Of a DNA stretch of 64,000 bases, positions 7,497 to 17,082 are shown in pieces. Origin of the DNA: DAOUET01 sp034430155 (GTDB lineage Bacteria > Chloroflexota > Anaerolineae > Anaerolineales > UBA4823). The notes under the pieces were generated by a model. The model was not told the origin of the DNA. It ran no database searches and saw only the letters and a list, made by a program, of their open reading frames with translations. The stretch is taken from the NCBI GenBank assembly GCA_034430155.1, contig DAOUET010000079.1, positions 25,836 through 89,835 on the forward strand. Reading direction: 5' to 3'. A program made the position numbers and the translations under genes. The stretch's first letter is position 1. Each line of letters opens with the position of its first letter.

Positions 7497-8986
7497 GGAA
7501 ATCCAGCGCGCTATTATTGCGTTTATTCGCTTCTTTGCTTCATCTTTACCCCTCCGGATTCCGGGAAGAATTTGCAGAAGAGATGCAGGTCGTTTTCGCC
7601 GATGGAATCAGCGAATCCCGCGAGCGTGGTTCCCTGGCCCTCGGATCTTTTTTCCTGCGGGAACTGGCAGACCTGCCGGGAAATTTGCTGCGTGAACACT
7701 GGTTTGAGCTGCTCGGAAGGGAGACGGTTATGTATGCAAAACTTAAGATGGGAGCGGACCTGGCTGGAGGAGCTTCTTTGAGGGACGACGATTACCAACC
7801 CGCTTCCTGGCTGCAAGCTGGCCTGGCTGGATTGCCTCATTTGCTGGTGGCTCTGATTCTGCTCCCTGGTGTCTTGATGGCTTACGGGTTATTACCGGGA
7901 TTTCAATCAGCCTGGAATGTTCTTGGTATCGTCTGGGCTGTTTGCCTGGGGCTTATGACCCTCGGGATTTTAATCTATGTCTGGCGAAAGGGCTGGCCGC
8001 GCTGGGGGGCCAGCTGGTACGTCTATGCCGTCATGCTGGCGGTAGGGGGGCTACTCGCGGTATTTCAGTTTGGGGAATCCACTCTCGGCGATGTGATTCT
8101 TGGCATCCTCCTGTTTGCCCTGTTTCCTATCGGTATGGCCATCTTTTTCTACCTGGTCGCCCGGAAAGATCATATCAAAGGGCTGCTGCTGGCGTTACCC
8201 TTCATGGCGATTTTCTGGTTTGTGTTTCTCGAGTTTGTTTCCAACCGGTTGGAATTGCTGCTTACACTGCTGGCCTTCCTGTTTTCGGGTTTAGTAGCTC
8301 TCGTTATTGTGCGATTGGGAGATTGGAAGCTCGGGATTTGGTTGGCTCTTGGGCTCACCTTGATATCAGGCTTGGGCGCTTCGTTTGCTTACTTTTATCA
8401 CGTTGAATATCCGCCGGGAGTAAATTTTAGCCCTCCACCGGCCAATCTGTCATCCTTTGCGGATTTCTACTTCCCCCAGTTGCTGGGTAGCACTACCTTG
8501 ATCCTCGGCCCCTTGTTGCTGTGGTGGTTGTGGCAACTCGGCAAGCGCAGCGGTCATATGGGTGTGCTTGGTTATAACCTGATCTTTATCGGGATGTTGC
8601 TTATCCTGATGTCTAATATTGGGAATTTCTGGTTAGTAACCCAGAGTCAATTGTGGGTCTACCGCCGTTATGCCGGTTCAGGTTTTGCATATGGTGGCCT
8701 GCTAGGAATACTTCTTGTTATTACAGGCTCGCTCCTGCTTGTTCTGGCAGCTTGGTATAACCAAACTATTCAGAGCCGGTTTATGCTGGCCTGGTTGGTG
8801 CTCAGCTCACTTAGCATGCCTTGGGTCTTCGTTTTGATCTACGTAGCCTTTGGGATGCCCAATTCTTGGGTAGCTACAATTGAGCCCTACAAATTCCTGG
8901 TCTATGGCGCGGGAATCCTTTGGGTGACCTTGACGAGCTGGCTGGTAACCCACCTTGACTTGCAGCTCTCATGGGCAGGCGGATAG
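7493..8986 (+). CDS. Polytopic membrane protein paired with PadR
   Basis: A 497-aa protein with a GTG start overlapping the padR stop. The first ~70 residues are soluble and resemble the prefix found on many PadR-linked membrane proteins (LLHLYPSGFREEFAEEMQ, then FADGISESRERGS). After residue ~100 there are about ten to eleven hydrophobic spans separated by short loops. No transport motif, ATP-binding site or catalytic residue is recognised. The close coupling with padR suggests a membrane protein whose level is set by PadR in response to a signal or membrane stress. Its function is unknown. Confidence 0.8.
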   Translation: MRKSSALLLRLFASLLHLYPSGFREEFAEEMQVVFADGISESRERGSLALGSFFLRELADLPGNLLREHWFELLGRETVMYAKLKMGADLAGGASLRDDDYQPASWLQAGLAGLPHLLVALILLPGVLMAYGLLPGFQSAWNVLGIVWAVCLGLMTLGILIYVWRKGWPRWGASWYVYAVMLAVGGLLAVFQFGESTLGDVILGILLFALFPIGMAIFFYLVARKDHIKGLLLALPFMAIFWFVFLEFVSNRLELLLTLLAFLFSGLVALVIVRLGDWKLGIWLALGLTLISGLGASFAYFYHVEYPPGVNFSPPPANLSSFADFYFPQLLGSTTLILGPLLLWWLWQLGKRSGHMGVLGYNLIFIGMLLILMSNIGNFWLVTQSQLWVYRRYAGSGFAYGGLLGILLVITGSLLLVLAAWYNQTIQSRFMLAWLVLSSLSMPWVFVLIYVAFGMPNSWVATIEPYKFLVYGAGILWVTLTSWLVTHLDLQLSWAGG

Positions 8987-9182
8987 CGCCTCAGTGGGTA
9001 ATGAGAAACCAAATCACCGCATGGGGCTGGTTAAGCAGTCATCAAAATTCTGCTGAAAGGTACGTTCCTGCCAGGATTTTGTCCGGCTGGCGGTATGCTA
9101 ACCACAGAGCCTTCCGGCGGATTCTCACCCCGAATTTGTTGAGACTCTTAGGGGTCTAATTAACCGAAATGGCCTGAAAGCC

Positions 9183-10361
9183 TCACATCTCCCGGAGTCC
9201 TTGGGCGACTTCCAGGGGGTTAGCTTGGCAGACCGACAGTCCCAGCAATTCAAAGCCCCCGTTTTCCTGGGTGTAAGGTAGAAACTCGAAATAGAGCCCG
9301 CAACCGGGACCATTGTGGGTGATTACGTTAAAGGCGATCTCCCGTCCTATCTCAGGCATGACGGTGTGAATAGCAGCGATGGCCCGCTTCCAGCCGGAGG
9401 CCACAGCCGCCATTTCTGCCGTATTTAATTGGTGCAGGTAGCGTTTGCTGGTGTCTTTTAGGAGCAGGAGCATTTCATAGGGTCGGCGCATGAAATATGG
9501 TACCAGTAAAGTGGCCTGCCCGTAATCATTCACCACAAGCTCCTCCGGGTTTGTTCTTAGCAGGTAAGTAGAGAAATTTTCCCGCATCTCAGCTTCAAAC
9601 CGCCAGTTCTGGTAAGCTCGCTTGGGGATAATGTTGCTGAAGGCGATCTGCTGGTGACCATGAGCCAGGGATCCGCCTACCAGCTGGCCGACGTTCTTGA
9701 TGATCGATACAAAGCCGTGATATTTGGGTTGGTCACCCCAAACCCGATTGGACGGCATGCTGTTAGTGGAGCTGGTCAGGAGCAGTTTTTCAAGGCTAGC
9801 CAGCCTGCGCAGAACCAAGACCAGGTCTTGGACAGGCATATTGTGCCAGTCCTTATCGTGGAAAGAGCTGGTCCATTGCAGGAAATGCAGCCCGTGGACG
9901 GGAATACCGGCGGGACCCACAGGGGCGTGTTCGGGCGAAAGCCCGAGATATCTGCCAGAGCCTTTTTGCGGGAAAACAATCGGGTACAGATTTTTATTTA
10001 TAAAGGTAAAGCCCTCGCTTAGATCTGCCACATCGATCACGGCGGTGGTCTTTCCTTCACAGACCAGGCAGGCCTTCACTGCTCCTTGGTCGCTCTGCGA
10101 TTCTCCCAGAGCGCGATTATCATGGGGGCGACGACCCCGGGCCGGGTTGTACAGCACCCGTTCTCCACTGCGCGGGTCAATCTGACAGATGCCCTCAGGT
10201 AGATATTCTCTGATACCTGGCTCGACTTCAAAGAGAGCAGCCAATTGGGCATAGGAAGATTCGGTGATGCTCTTTAATTGGAGGATCTTATCGAGATCCA
10301 GGCGTGAAAGCGCTTTGTTCATAATCAGTTCCCTATCTTCTTGGCAGCCTTGGGGATTCAT
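9183..10361 (-). CDS. GalT-like nucleotidyltransferase (HIT superfamily)
   Basis: The protein is 392 aa if the ATG overlapping the upstream stop (ATGA at 10358-10361) is used. An ATG at 10322 with an AGGGA site gives 379 aa and is also possible. Galactose-1-phosphate uridylyltransferase features are present: VLYNPARGRRPHDN, a zinc-type CLVCEGK pair near residue 105, and the HxHxQ nucleophile motif in GGSLAHGHQQIA near residue 235. A C-terminal half resembling GalT ends NVITHNGPGCGLYFEFLP. Such enzymes transfer a nucleotidyl group to a sugar phosphate through a uridylyl-histidine. Residues outside the motifs differ from classical GalT, so the real substrate may be another hexose phosphate or nucleotide. 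It is coupled to the P1 peptidase gene. Confidence 0.8.
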   Translation of the reverse strand: MNPQGCQEDRELIMNKALSRLDLDKILQLKSITESSYAQLAALFEVEPGIREYLPEGICQIDPRSGERVLYNPARGRRPHDNRALGESQSDQGAVKACLVCEGKTTAVIDVADLSEGFTFINKNLYPIVFPQKGSGRYLGLSPEHAPVGPAGIPVHGLHFLQWTSSFHDKDWHNMPVQDLVLVLRRLASLEKLLLTSSTNSMPSNRVWGDQPKYHGFVSIIKNVGQLVGGSLAHGHQQIAFSNIIPKRAYQNWRFEAEMRENFSTYLLRTNPEELVVNDYGQATLLVPYFMRRPYEMLLLLKDTSKRYLHQLNTAEMAAVASGWKRAIAAIHTVMPEIGREIAFNVITHNGPGCGLYFEFLPYTQENGGFELLGLSVCQANPLEVAQGLREM

Positions 10362-11431
10362 TTGGGGCGGTATTTCGCCATGACTGCCTGCAATTCATCC
10401 AGAGGCAGCGCGTAGGCGGTGTGACCCTGGTATCCGGTCATGGTTTCTGCACTGGTCAATGCATTGAGAATGGCTTCCTCTACGGCCTCAGCCACCGCGC
10501 GAAAGAAAATATCGAGGTGATGGTGAGGCAACATCTTGATGTCCAGGAGTTCTTGGGTCTCACCGGGGATGTGATTGCCGGTGGCGAAAGCGATGAAAAT
10601 ATCGCCACTGCTGTTATAGCCCATACCCCCTGTGCGGGCCAAACCGAGCGTAGCGCGCTTGGCCAATCGCCGGCATTGTCCCGGGAGCAGAGGGGCGTCG
10701 GTGGCTACCACCATAATAATGGAACTGGCATGTCTGGGGGTATCCCATGGCAGCGGTACCTGCTGTGAGTCGATCTCGCGCCCCACCGGCACGCCGTCCA
10801 CTCGCAGGTCAAGTCTATCGCCGTGGTTAGCCTGGACCAGCACGCCGACCAGGTAGCTCCCACTCTTGCTCTCGACTACTCGCGAAGCGGTACCGATTCC
10901 GCCTTTGAAGTCGTGGCAGATCATGCCAGTGCCACCTCCCACGTTGCCTTCGGCGACAGGTCCTGGCCCGGCGGATTCTAGCGCTTCATAGACGTGCTCT
11001 TCAGTGATGTGGAAGGCATCGATGTCGTTAAGCCAGCGATCTAGCGTTTCGGCAACCACCGGTAGGGCGGAGTAACGAGTAAGCCCTTTTTCTTGCCCAT
11101 AGGCGACTAAGGCTTTGTGGGCGGTGCCAACCTGGTGAGTATTGGTAATGGCAATCGGGTAACATAACAAGCCCGATTCCGCCAGCCAGTGTACGCCGGT
11201 CATTTCGCCGGTGCCATTGAATGTATGGTAGGCTGCGCAGGCGTTATCTTGCCAGATTTGCCCTGAGCGCGGCAGGATTACCGTGACGCCGGTCCTGGCG
11301 AGGCGCGGCTGGTCGTAGATCAGGGTGCGGTGTCCCACCCAAACGCCCGGCACATCTGTGATAGCGTTGAGTGGACCCGTAGGTAGCGAACCGATGATTA
11401 TTCCGAGATCACGTAAGCGTGCACGACTCAT
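10358..11431 (-). CDS. P1-family peptidase (DmpA / L-aminopeptidase-D-esterase type)
   Basis: A 357-aa product. I choose ATG 11431 because GAGGAGGGC lies just upstream. It matches the DmpA family: an N-terminal half beginning NAITDVPGVWVGHRTL, a GNVGGGTGMICHDFKGGIGTA block, and the self-cleavage and nucleophile region ASSIIMVVATDAPLLPGQ, where the Ser after the small residues becomes the N-terminal nucleophile. The conserved LARTGGMGYNSSGDIFIAFATGN follows. Members cleave N-terminal D- or L-residues or beta-peptides and self-process into two chains. The gene overlaps the GalT-like gene by 4 nt, suggesting co-transcription. The true substrate is unknown. Confidence 0.9.
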   Translation of the reverse strand: MSRARLRDLGIIIGSLPTGPLNAITDVPGVWVGHRTLIYDQPRLARTGVTVILPRSGQIWQDNACAAYHTFNGTGEMTGVHWLAESGLLCYPIAITNTHQVGTAHKALVAYGQEKGLTRYSALPVVAETLDRWLNDIDAFHITEEHVYEALESAGPGPVAEGNVGGGTGMICHDFKGGIGTASRVVESKSGSYLVGVLVQANHGDRLDLRVDGVPVGREIDSQQVPLPWDTPRHASSIIMVVATDAPLLPGQCRRLAKRATLGLARTGGMGYNSSGDIFIAFATGNHIPGETQELLDIKMLPHHHLDIFFRAVAEAVEEAILNALTSAETMTGYQGHTAYALPLDELQAVMAKYRPK

Positions 11432-11767
11432 TCTTCTGCCCTCCTCGAGATGGTGATGTGAAAGATCGTAGTTTTCGGTCAATGAAACCAGCTGGTAGGG
11501 AATCGGGCTGATTCTTAGTCAAGCGCTGAACTTTTACGAACAGAACTGCTGGCAAAACCTCGGTTAAGTATATAGGCATTTGGGTGTTTTGGGCCAATAA
11601 ACTGTGGCGCCTGTCGGAATTTAGAAATCTCACTCGGTGAAGGTGGTCTAAACTACCCTGTCAAATCTCGCATAACTAACTATGTCAATGGTTCCCCCTT
11701 GACAAGAACATATGTTCTATTTTATAGTGTAAGGGAAAGCTGAAGGTAGCACCATCTAGAGGTGTTT
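11432..11767. other. Divergent promoter region between P1 peptidase and LuxR-type gene
   Basis: No gene is seen here. The right end carries the promoter and palindrome of the LuxR-type gene (11699-11728). The left part must hold the leftward promoter for the peptidase operon, for which I see no clear consensus. Confidence 0.5.
11699..11728 (+). promoter_or_regulatory. Promoter with SOS-like palindrome GAAC-N4-GTTC
   Basis: TTGACA at 11699-11704 and TATAGT at 11723-11728 (18-bp spacing, or TTATAG at 17 bp) form a good promoter. The spacer holds a perfect 14-bp palindrome, AGAACATATGTTCT, at 11705-11718. This fits the Gram-positive type LexA box (GAAC RNRY GTTC) and would place a repressor between -35 and -10. 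It is 50 bp before the start of the LuxR-type gene. Confidence 0.6.
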
Positions 11768-12226
11768 ATGCCTTCTGAAACCCGTTCACGCGCAGCTCTT
11801 GTCGATTTTTATCCGATGAAACCATTGGAGAAGGTTCTTAGAAATTTACGGAAGCGGTCTTCGAAAGATCTCAGATTCCATCCTGACTTGAAACTGGCTC
11901 GAAAACTCCAGGTGATGGCTGAGTACGAAGGGCGCCCAGCAGAGCAGCTTGCGGCAGACCTGATCCTTTACGCGTTTGAGCACCGTGTTGAAGCCGAGGA
12001 AAAGTTACGCCCCTGGCGAGAGCTCACCCCGCGCGAGCGAGAGGTCGTTGCGCTGGTCTGCCAAGGCCCGGGAGGTAAACCTATGTCAAACCGGCAGATC
12101 GCTGAGCAGTTGTGCATCTCTCCTGAAACGGTGAAAGTCCATATCCGCAACGTCTTGCACAAATTCAACCTGCGCAGCAAAATCGAACTGCGCCAAGCCC
12201 TGGCGGATTGGGACTTCAGCCCCTAA
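11768..12226 (+). CDS. LuxR-type HTH regulator
   Basis: A 152-aa protein. The C-terminal ~65 residues are a GerE/LuxR helix-turn-helix: LTPREREVVALVCQG, then SNRQIAEQLCISPETVKVHIRNVLHKFNLRSKIEL. The N-terminal ~80 residues are not a receiver domain. They look helical (LKLARKLQVMAEYEGRPAEQLAADLILYAFEHRV), somewhat like a ribbon-helix-helix or dimerisation segment. No phosphorylation or ligand site is visible. It stands alone with its own promoter containing an SOS-like palindrome, so it may be DNA-damage regulated. Targets are unknown. Confidence 0.85.
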   Translation: MPSETRSRAALVDFYPMKPLEKVLRNLRKRSSKDLRFHPDLKLARKLQVMAEYEGRPAEQLAADLILYAFEHRVEAEEKLRPWRELTPREREVVALVCQGPGGKPMSNRQIAEQLCISPETVKVHIRNVLHKFNLRSKIELRQALADWDFSP

Positions 12227-12274
12227 TTGCAGCCTTGAGAGGTCAAAGTCCCCGCCCAGGATGGCGCAGGTGGT

Positions 12275-12325
12275 AATCCCTGCTGCCCGATCCGGCTCGC
12301 TTGTGTAACCGGGCAATTAGGGATT
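12275..12325. terminator. Two-tier hairpin between convergent genes
   Basis: AATCCCT (12275-12281) pairs with AGGGATT (12319-12325), and inside it GCCCG (12285-12289) pairs with CGGGC (12310-12314). The structure lies between the stops of the convergent LuxR-type and L,D-transpeptidase genes, a natural place for a bidirectional terminator. It lacks a long T run. Confidence 0.45.
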
Positions 12326-12348
12326 CTTCCAGGTGGTGGGTAGCATGA

Positions 12349-13956
12349 CTAAGGTTTGATTTCTACAACTACCCCATTTTCTGCCCAGTTGTAAAGCCAA
12401 TCGGCGGCGTCGAGATCCAGGATGATGCATCCGTACGAAGCCGGTTTTCCCAGGATATTGGCCCACAAACGCTGGCCATTGGAGAGCGTTGGTAGACCAT
12501 GAATTCCGTTCAAGAAACCGGGCCAGGCTTCGTAAATTCCTATGAAGTGAGGCATATAGAGATCCCAGACCGAGGCGTAGGCATTGATCTCGTGAGTCTG
12601 CACTTGGAACACGCCGGGCTGGGTGGGTGAGCGGTCAATCCCGGTGCTAATAATGTGCTCCTTTAGTAGCTTTCCATCCCGGTAGGCCCACAGGCGTTGC
12701 TGGCCGATGCTGATGACGATGCGCTTGTCTGAGATGACCGGGAGAGGCAGCAGCTCGTCTTTGGATGGTACCGCCAACTCTTGCCCTGCCAACAATTTGT
12801 CGGCGTTCAAACCGGGATTGGCTTCGAGCAGCTTCCAGTACGGTATGCCCAGTTTCCAGCCAATGTTGGTCAGGCTATCGCCAGGCCGAACCACATAAGT
12901 GGTGGCCTTGTGGTTGAGTATCAGGTCGAAGGAATCAGCTTGTTGGACGGCTTCGGCGAGCTTTTCGCGATACTTTTGTGCATCTATCCAACGATCCGGT
13001 CCGATCGAATCGCTTAAGGAAGCCAGGTATTGCTCCACCCGATTTTGGTCGATGCCGGCTTCTAATTCCCCATCTTTCGTAGTAATCACCAACCACGAAG
13101 CGATTACCTCCCGCTGAATCTGCCATTCAAAGTGCTCGTCAGTGATTGGATCGTAGCCTCTTATTATGAGGGGGGAGGCGAGCAAGCGGCGGGCCTCTTC
13201 CATTGCCCTAGAGACATCGCTAACCCGGGGTGCGACTGGCTGCAGCTGCAAAGGTAAATAACCAGCCAGCAGCACGCCTCCCGGATCAGCCGATAAGATG
13301 CGCATGGCTTTTTCAATATCCAGGGAATAACCGGGTTCTCCGGGTACTGACACCAGGTCATTTCCATCAAATAGGAGTGAAACATCTTTAGCGGGCCGGT
13401 CAATTTGTGCAGATAAGGCTTCCAGGCTGGAGAGGGCGGGAGAGGCTTCAAAGCTCACTACGGGTTTGAGCGGCCATCCGAGCAGGGTAGCCTTGATAAT
13501 ATGGTCGATTTCTGCCAGGACACCCCCCTGGCGACCCTGCACATAGGCAATCTCGGCTGTCTTTAGCGGGTCCAGGTGCAGACCGAGTTCAGCTGCTGAA
13601 AACTGCCAGGTGCGAATTTCTCTCGCAGCCACCACCCCAACCACTATCTCCCCCTGCATATTCCACCTTCTATTTAACTCAACGGCAGCCTGGTATTGGG
13701 TCTTTCCACCCAGGTTTGTATCGCCGACCTGGGTGCCTGGCAAAATGCGTTCAGACAGCTGGAAAAAAAAGTACGTGCCGCCCAGGATTGCCGGGGGCGC
13801 TACCGTTAGCATCACCAGAGCTGCCGCCAGAGCAGCCTTGAGCAACAATGTTCCTAATGCAGGTAATCTGCGAGATAATTTTGGCTGGCGTCCCGGTTGG
13901 GTGCGATAAGAGAGGGGATAAGGTTGTAACGCAGGAGGTAGGGCGCTTTTTTGCAT
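12349..13956 (-). CDS. L,D-transpeptidase (YkuD) with LysM and VanW/PG-binding-like domains
   Basis: A 535-aa cell-wall protein. A basic N-terminus is followed by a membrane anchor at about residues 33-60. Next comes a long extracellular region resembling the PG-binding/VanW-linked domains common in Gram-positive-type transpeptidases. A LysM domain lies near residues 352-398 (YVVRPGDSLTNIGWKLGIPYWKLLEAN). A YkuD catalytic domain occupies the last ~130 residues, with IHGLP as the catalytic His and SYGCIIL holding the catalytic Cys (SxGC). It would form 3-3 peptide cross-links or attach proteins to peptidoglycan outside the membrane. It is monocistronic. An unusual point is the Gly-Lys-Pro-Ala-Ser run before the SxGC motif. 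Confidence 0.88.
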   Translation of the reverse strand: MQKSALPPALQPYPLSYRTQPGRQPKLSRRLPALGTLLLKAALAAALVMLTVAPPAILGGTYFFFQLSERILPGTQVGDTNLGGKTQYQAAVELNRRWNMQGEIVVGVVAAREIRTWQFSAAELGLHLDPLKTAEIAYVQGRQGGVLAEIDHIIKATLLGWPLKPVVSFEASPALSSLEALSAQIDRPAKDVSLLFDGNDLVSVPGEPGYSLDIEKAMRILSADPGGVLLAGYLPLQLQPVAPRVSDVSRAMEEARRLLASPLIIRGYDPITDEHFEWQIQREVIASWLVITTKDGELEAGIDQNRVEQYLASLSDSIGPDRWIDAQKYREKLAEAVQQADSFDLILNHKATTYVVRPGDSLTNIGWKLGIPYWKLLEANPGLNADKLLAGQELAVPSKDELLPLPVISDKRIVISIGQQRLWAYRDGKLLKEHIISTGIDRSPTQPGVFQVQTHEINAYASVWDLYMPHFIGIYEAWPGFLNGIHGLPTLSNGQRLWANILGKPASYGCIILDLDAADWLYNWAENGVVVEIKP

Positions 13957-14002
13957 GCTTAAAAAACGTAGGACAGCTATATTTAGTTCCCTGACCAGGG
14001 GA

Positions 14003-15355
14003 TCAATCCGGTGGTAGCAGTGGCTTGACTTTGGGTGAAGCCGCGGCCGATGGGGTCGTGCCTTCGGTCTCTAACGGCTGGTGGTTGGCTCTTGAGCCGA
14101 TCGCCATCCACAAAACCCACAATCCCCCTGGGATCAGGGTCAGCGCCCCCATCCACCACAGCATACCACTGATACCTAGAGAGGTGCTGTCCAGAGCCCA
14201 TCCACCGATGGAAGTGCCGATGGCGTTGCTGAGAGTTAACATAGCGAATTCGGTGGAGAAGATGCGTCCACGCACGCGGTCGGGAAGCAGTTGTAGAAGT
14301 AGCTGGGTCGAGAAGACCCAATTGATGCCGCCCCCAAAAGCCCGCAATAACGTACCGATCAGCACAACGCCGAAGCTAGTCAGGGGCGCGGTGATCACCA
14401 GACCAAGGATGCTGATAGCGTACGAGATTGCTAGAAAAAAACGTAATTTATCATTACGATCTCCGCTAAATCGGCGCGCAATGATTGGCCCTATGCCGGT
14501 TCCCACCCCGGCAACTGCGTATAACAGACCCAGAGAAGTGCCGCCACCTTCACCAATCACAAAGACCCTTTCAGCCAGCGCCACCTGGATCACCTGGAAG
14601 GCGCCGCTGATCGTCAAGGAAACAGCGGCTTTTTGGGATGAAATCATCAGGATGTCAAGGTTTTGTTTCAGATAACGCAAACCGGCGAGGTATTGATTTA
14701 CGATATCCCGCAGGCTCTTACCACCATCGGATCTGGCCAGCGCAGCGTGATAATCAATATGGGAGATGAAGAACGCTGACAGCAGAAATGTCAGAGAATC
14801 GATGATGAACGCCGGGTAAATACCCCACTCACCTGCTACGATCCCTCCCAGAGCGGCACCCAGGGATAACATAACCGACCAGGTCGCCGAACTCAGCGCG
14901 TTGGCGGCACCGAGCTCACCGCGATGGACGAGATCAGGGAGGATGGCATTGCGAGTCGGGAAGAAGAAGCCACTGATGGCTAACTGCACTGCTGTGAGCG
15001 AGTACAGTAGCCAAATATGGCGGGCATCACGAACCACCAGAAAACCCAATACGACGACGGCACGGCTCAAATCCGCCGCGATGAGCAACCTTTTGCGGTT
15101 GAATCGGTCGGCTGCCACACCCGCCAAGGGACTGACCAGGAAAGGTGCCAGCATGCGTACTACAAACAGTCCGCCAACCGCGAATCCCGAGGTGGTTAGT
15201 TGTGAAACTAACGCGGCTGAGGCGATCAGGTTGAACCAGTCGCCAAACAAGCTGATAATCTGACCCGACCAAAGAGATCGAAAGTCCCGATTCCCACGCA
15301 CCAGGGCGTAATAACCTACAGGCGCTGTCTGTCCTTGCATTGCCTCTTCTGCCAA
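14003..15355 (-). CDS. MFS exporter (EntS/MFS_3 type)
   Basis: A 450-aa major facilitator protein with about 12 predicted spans. It has the motif-A-like loop AGVAADRFNRKRLL after TM2 and an N-terminal segment (FRSLWSGQIISLFGDWFNLIAS) typical of the EntS/macrolide-efflux branch. The C-terminal tail is polar and Pro/Lys-rich. Members export siderophores, macrolides or other small molecules, so the substrate cannot be named. The longest frame uses TTG at 15355 and an ATG at 15340 is equally possible. A MITE copy lies just upstream of it (15474-15567). Confidence 0.85.
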   Translation of the reverse strand: MAEEAMQGQTAPVGYYALVRGNRDFRSLWSGQIISLFGDWFNLIASAALVSQLTTSGFAVGGLFVVRMLAPFLVSPLAGVAADRFNRKRLLIAADLSRAVVVLGFLVVRDARHIWLLYSLTAVQLAISGFFFPTRNAILPDLVHRGELGAANALSSATWSVMLSLGAALGGIVAGEWGIYPAFIIDSLTFLLSAFFISHIDYHAALARSDGGKSLRDIVNQYLAGLRYLKQNLDILMISSQKAAVSLTISGAFQVIQVALAERVFVIGEGGGTSLGLLYAVAGVGTGIGPIIARRFSGDRNDKLRFFLAISYAISILGLVITAPLTSFGVVLIGTLLRAFGGGINWVFSTQLLLQLLPDRVRGRIFSTEFAMLTLSNAIGTSIGGWALDSTSLGISGMLWWMGALTLIPGGLWVLWMAIGSRANHQPLETEGTTPSAAASPKVKPLLPPD

Positions 15356-15473
15356 GCCTCCCTCAGAAAGGTAAAGAATCTTAATTCAACTCTCCCGCCA
15401 GTGAATATGCCTGCGAGATGGGTAGATTATAGCAAAGATAGCCAGGGTGGGTGTCAGCCAAGTAAATTAATAA

Positions 15474-15567
15474 CAGGACTTACGCAGTTGGTGAGAGGAT
15501 GGGGGTGTTTGGGTGGGCGTTGCCCACCCAAACACCCCCAAGTTTACCCTGAACTGCGTAACTACTA
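15474..15567. mobile_element. 94-bp MITE-like palindromic element, copy 1
   Basis: Imperfect terminal repeats hold TTACGCAGTT (15480-15489) and AACTGCGTAA (15552-15561). The centre has perfect 18-bp hairpin arms (15501-15518 and 15522-15539) with a GTT loop. The 7-mer TTAATAA flanks both ends (15467-15473 and 15568-15574) as a likely target duplication. It abuts the rpsA terminator. Confidence 0.85.
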
Positions 15568-15572
15568 TTAAT

Positions 15573-15609
15573 AAAATAAGCCGCCAGAGGCTAGCTGGCG
15601 GCTTATTTT
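15573..15609 (-). terminator. Intrinsic terminator of rpsA
   Basis: A perfect 15-bp stem, 15573-15587 with 15595-15609 (core GCCGCCAG / CTGGCGGC), has a 7-nt loop. It lies 17 nt beyond the rpsA stop, and the minus-strand 3' arm runs into a T-rich tail (TTATTTT). Confidence 0.9.
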
Positions 15610-15625
15610 AGGTTTCAAAAAGACT

Positions 15626-17008
15626 TTAAGTGGAGGTTTCTGGGGAGGCAGTTTCCTCTGCCTGGAGTTCCTCAGAGAATTCTTGGAGAGACTCTCCGGA
15701 AGGTTCTTGAGGAGAGCTGGCTTCTTCGGATAGGGTTTCATCTACCCGGGTTTCTTGGGTAAGTTCTGGTGGAGATACTTTGGTTGGAGTTTCTTCTTCT
15801 ACGGCGTGCTTCAAAGTTGCCTGCATTGCAGAAAAATCTTGCTCTTGTTCAGAGCCATCAAAATTCTTTACCATCCAGGTCATCTGCTCTTCATAAGTGA
15901 CTCGTTGCATGCTCATGCTCAGACGTTCCTTCTCAGGGTCAATCTCGATTATGCGCGCCAGGATTTTGTCTCCGGGTTTGACCACCTCTTTGGGGTTACC
16001 GGATCCTGTGAAGCCGATCTCGCTGACATGAACCAGGCCCACCACGCCTTCCTCTATCTGGACAAAAGCTCCAAAATCCCGGACATTGGTGACCTCTCCT
16101 TCCACCAGGTCTCCGACCTTATACTGTTCTAGGAGCTGCTCCCAAGGATTGGGCAATAAGGGTTTTCTGCTGAGGCTAACCCGCTCACGCTCAACATCGA
16201 TGTCCATCACTTCTACCTCAACTTGGTCGCCGATCGAAAGCAGCTCGGAGGGGTGATCGACTCTTTCCCAGGCTAATTCGGAAATATGGATAAGACCATC
16301 AATACCGTCTAAATCAATGAATGCACCAAAATCCACGATGTTTACAACCCTACCTAGCAACACTTGCCCTTTTTCTAGCTGGTCTAAGCGGCGTTGGCGG
16401 AGTTCCTGATAAGCATTGCGTTCTGAGAAGAGAAGCCGTCCGCGCTTTTGATCGACTTCTAATATTTTTGCCTGCAGGGAGGTCCCGATCATCTTGGATT
16501 TAATATTGTCCTTTTTTTGAGGGCTGCTTCCTCGGGGGATTGCCGTGAGATGAGAATTGGGGATAAATCCTTCTAAACGATTAAATTCAACTAAAAGACC
16601 GCCCCCGTTATATCCGGCAACCTGAATCTCTACCAGCGAATTGTCCTTGAGATGTTCTTGGGCTTGGTCCCAGTCTTCCAGGGTGAGACCTTTATCAAGA
16701 GAAACGAGTAAATCATCATCTCCAGCCCCGGTAAAGAAAATGTAAACCGGCACGTGATCACCTATCGATATGTTCTCTAAAAAACTCGCATCGAGTTTAT
16801 TGAGATCATTCTTAGGGATGATGGCGTCTCTTTTAGCGCCGATATCAACCAGGATCATGTCATCATAAATGCGAATGACCTTGCCATCGATGATTTGACC
16901 CCGTTTTGGACGATCATATTGATAATCATCAACAAGATTTTCGAATTGCCCTTCGCTTACCGCCTCCATTTCTGTATTTACCATTTCTTCCATCACAATA
17001 TCTGTCAT
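15626..17008 (-). CDS. rpsA: 30S ribosomal protein S1
   Basis: A 460-aa protein with four S1 RNA-binding domains: about residues 35-100 (GQIIDGKVIRIYDDMILVD), 118-185, 203-272 (GQVLLGRVVNIVDFGAFIDL) and 288-360 (GDLVEGEVTNVRDFGAFVQI). The last two are the canonical, best-conserved ones. A Glu/Ser/Thr-rich acidic tail of about 70 residues follows. E. coli S1 has six domains; four is usual outside Proteobacteria. S1 helps unfold and dock mRNAs on the 30S subunit. An AAGGA site lies 9 nt before the ATG. A clear intrinsic terminator ends the unit, and carD lies just upstream on the same strand. Confidence 0.93.
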   Translation of the reverse strand: MTDIVMEEMVNTEMEAVSEGQFENLVDDYQYDRPKRGQIIDGKVIRIYDDMILVDIGAKRDAIIPKNDLNKLDASFLENISIGDHVPVYIFFTGAGDDDLLVSLDKGLTLEDWDQAQEHLKDNSLVEIQVAGYNGGGLLVEFNRLEGFIPNSHLTAIPRGSSPQKKDNIKSKMIGTSLQAKILEVDQKRGRLLFSERNAYQELRQRRLDQLEKGQVLLGRVVNIVDFGAFIDLDGIDGLIHISELAWERVDHPSELLSIGDQVEVEVMDIDVERERVSLSRKPLLPNPWEQLLEQYKVGDLVEGEVTNVRDFGAFVQIEEGVVGLVHVSEIGFTGSGNPKEVVKPGDKILARIIEIDPEKERLSMSMQRVTYEEQMTWMVKNFDGSEQEQDFSAMQATLKHAVEEETPTKVSPPELTQETRVDETLSEEASSPQEPSGESLQEFSEELQAEETASPETST

Positions 17009-17082
17009 TAAGAATTATCCTTCATAAAGTATTTTTGAAGCCTTCACATCTGGAATGGGGTATTGTACCAGACTGTGGGTGT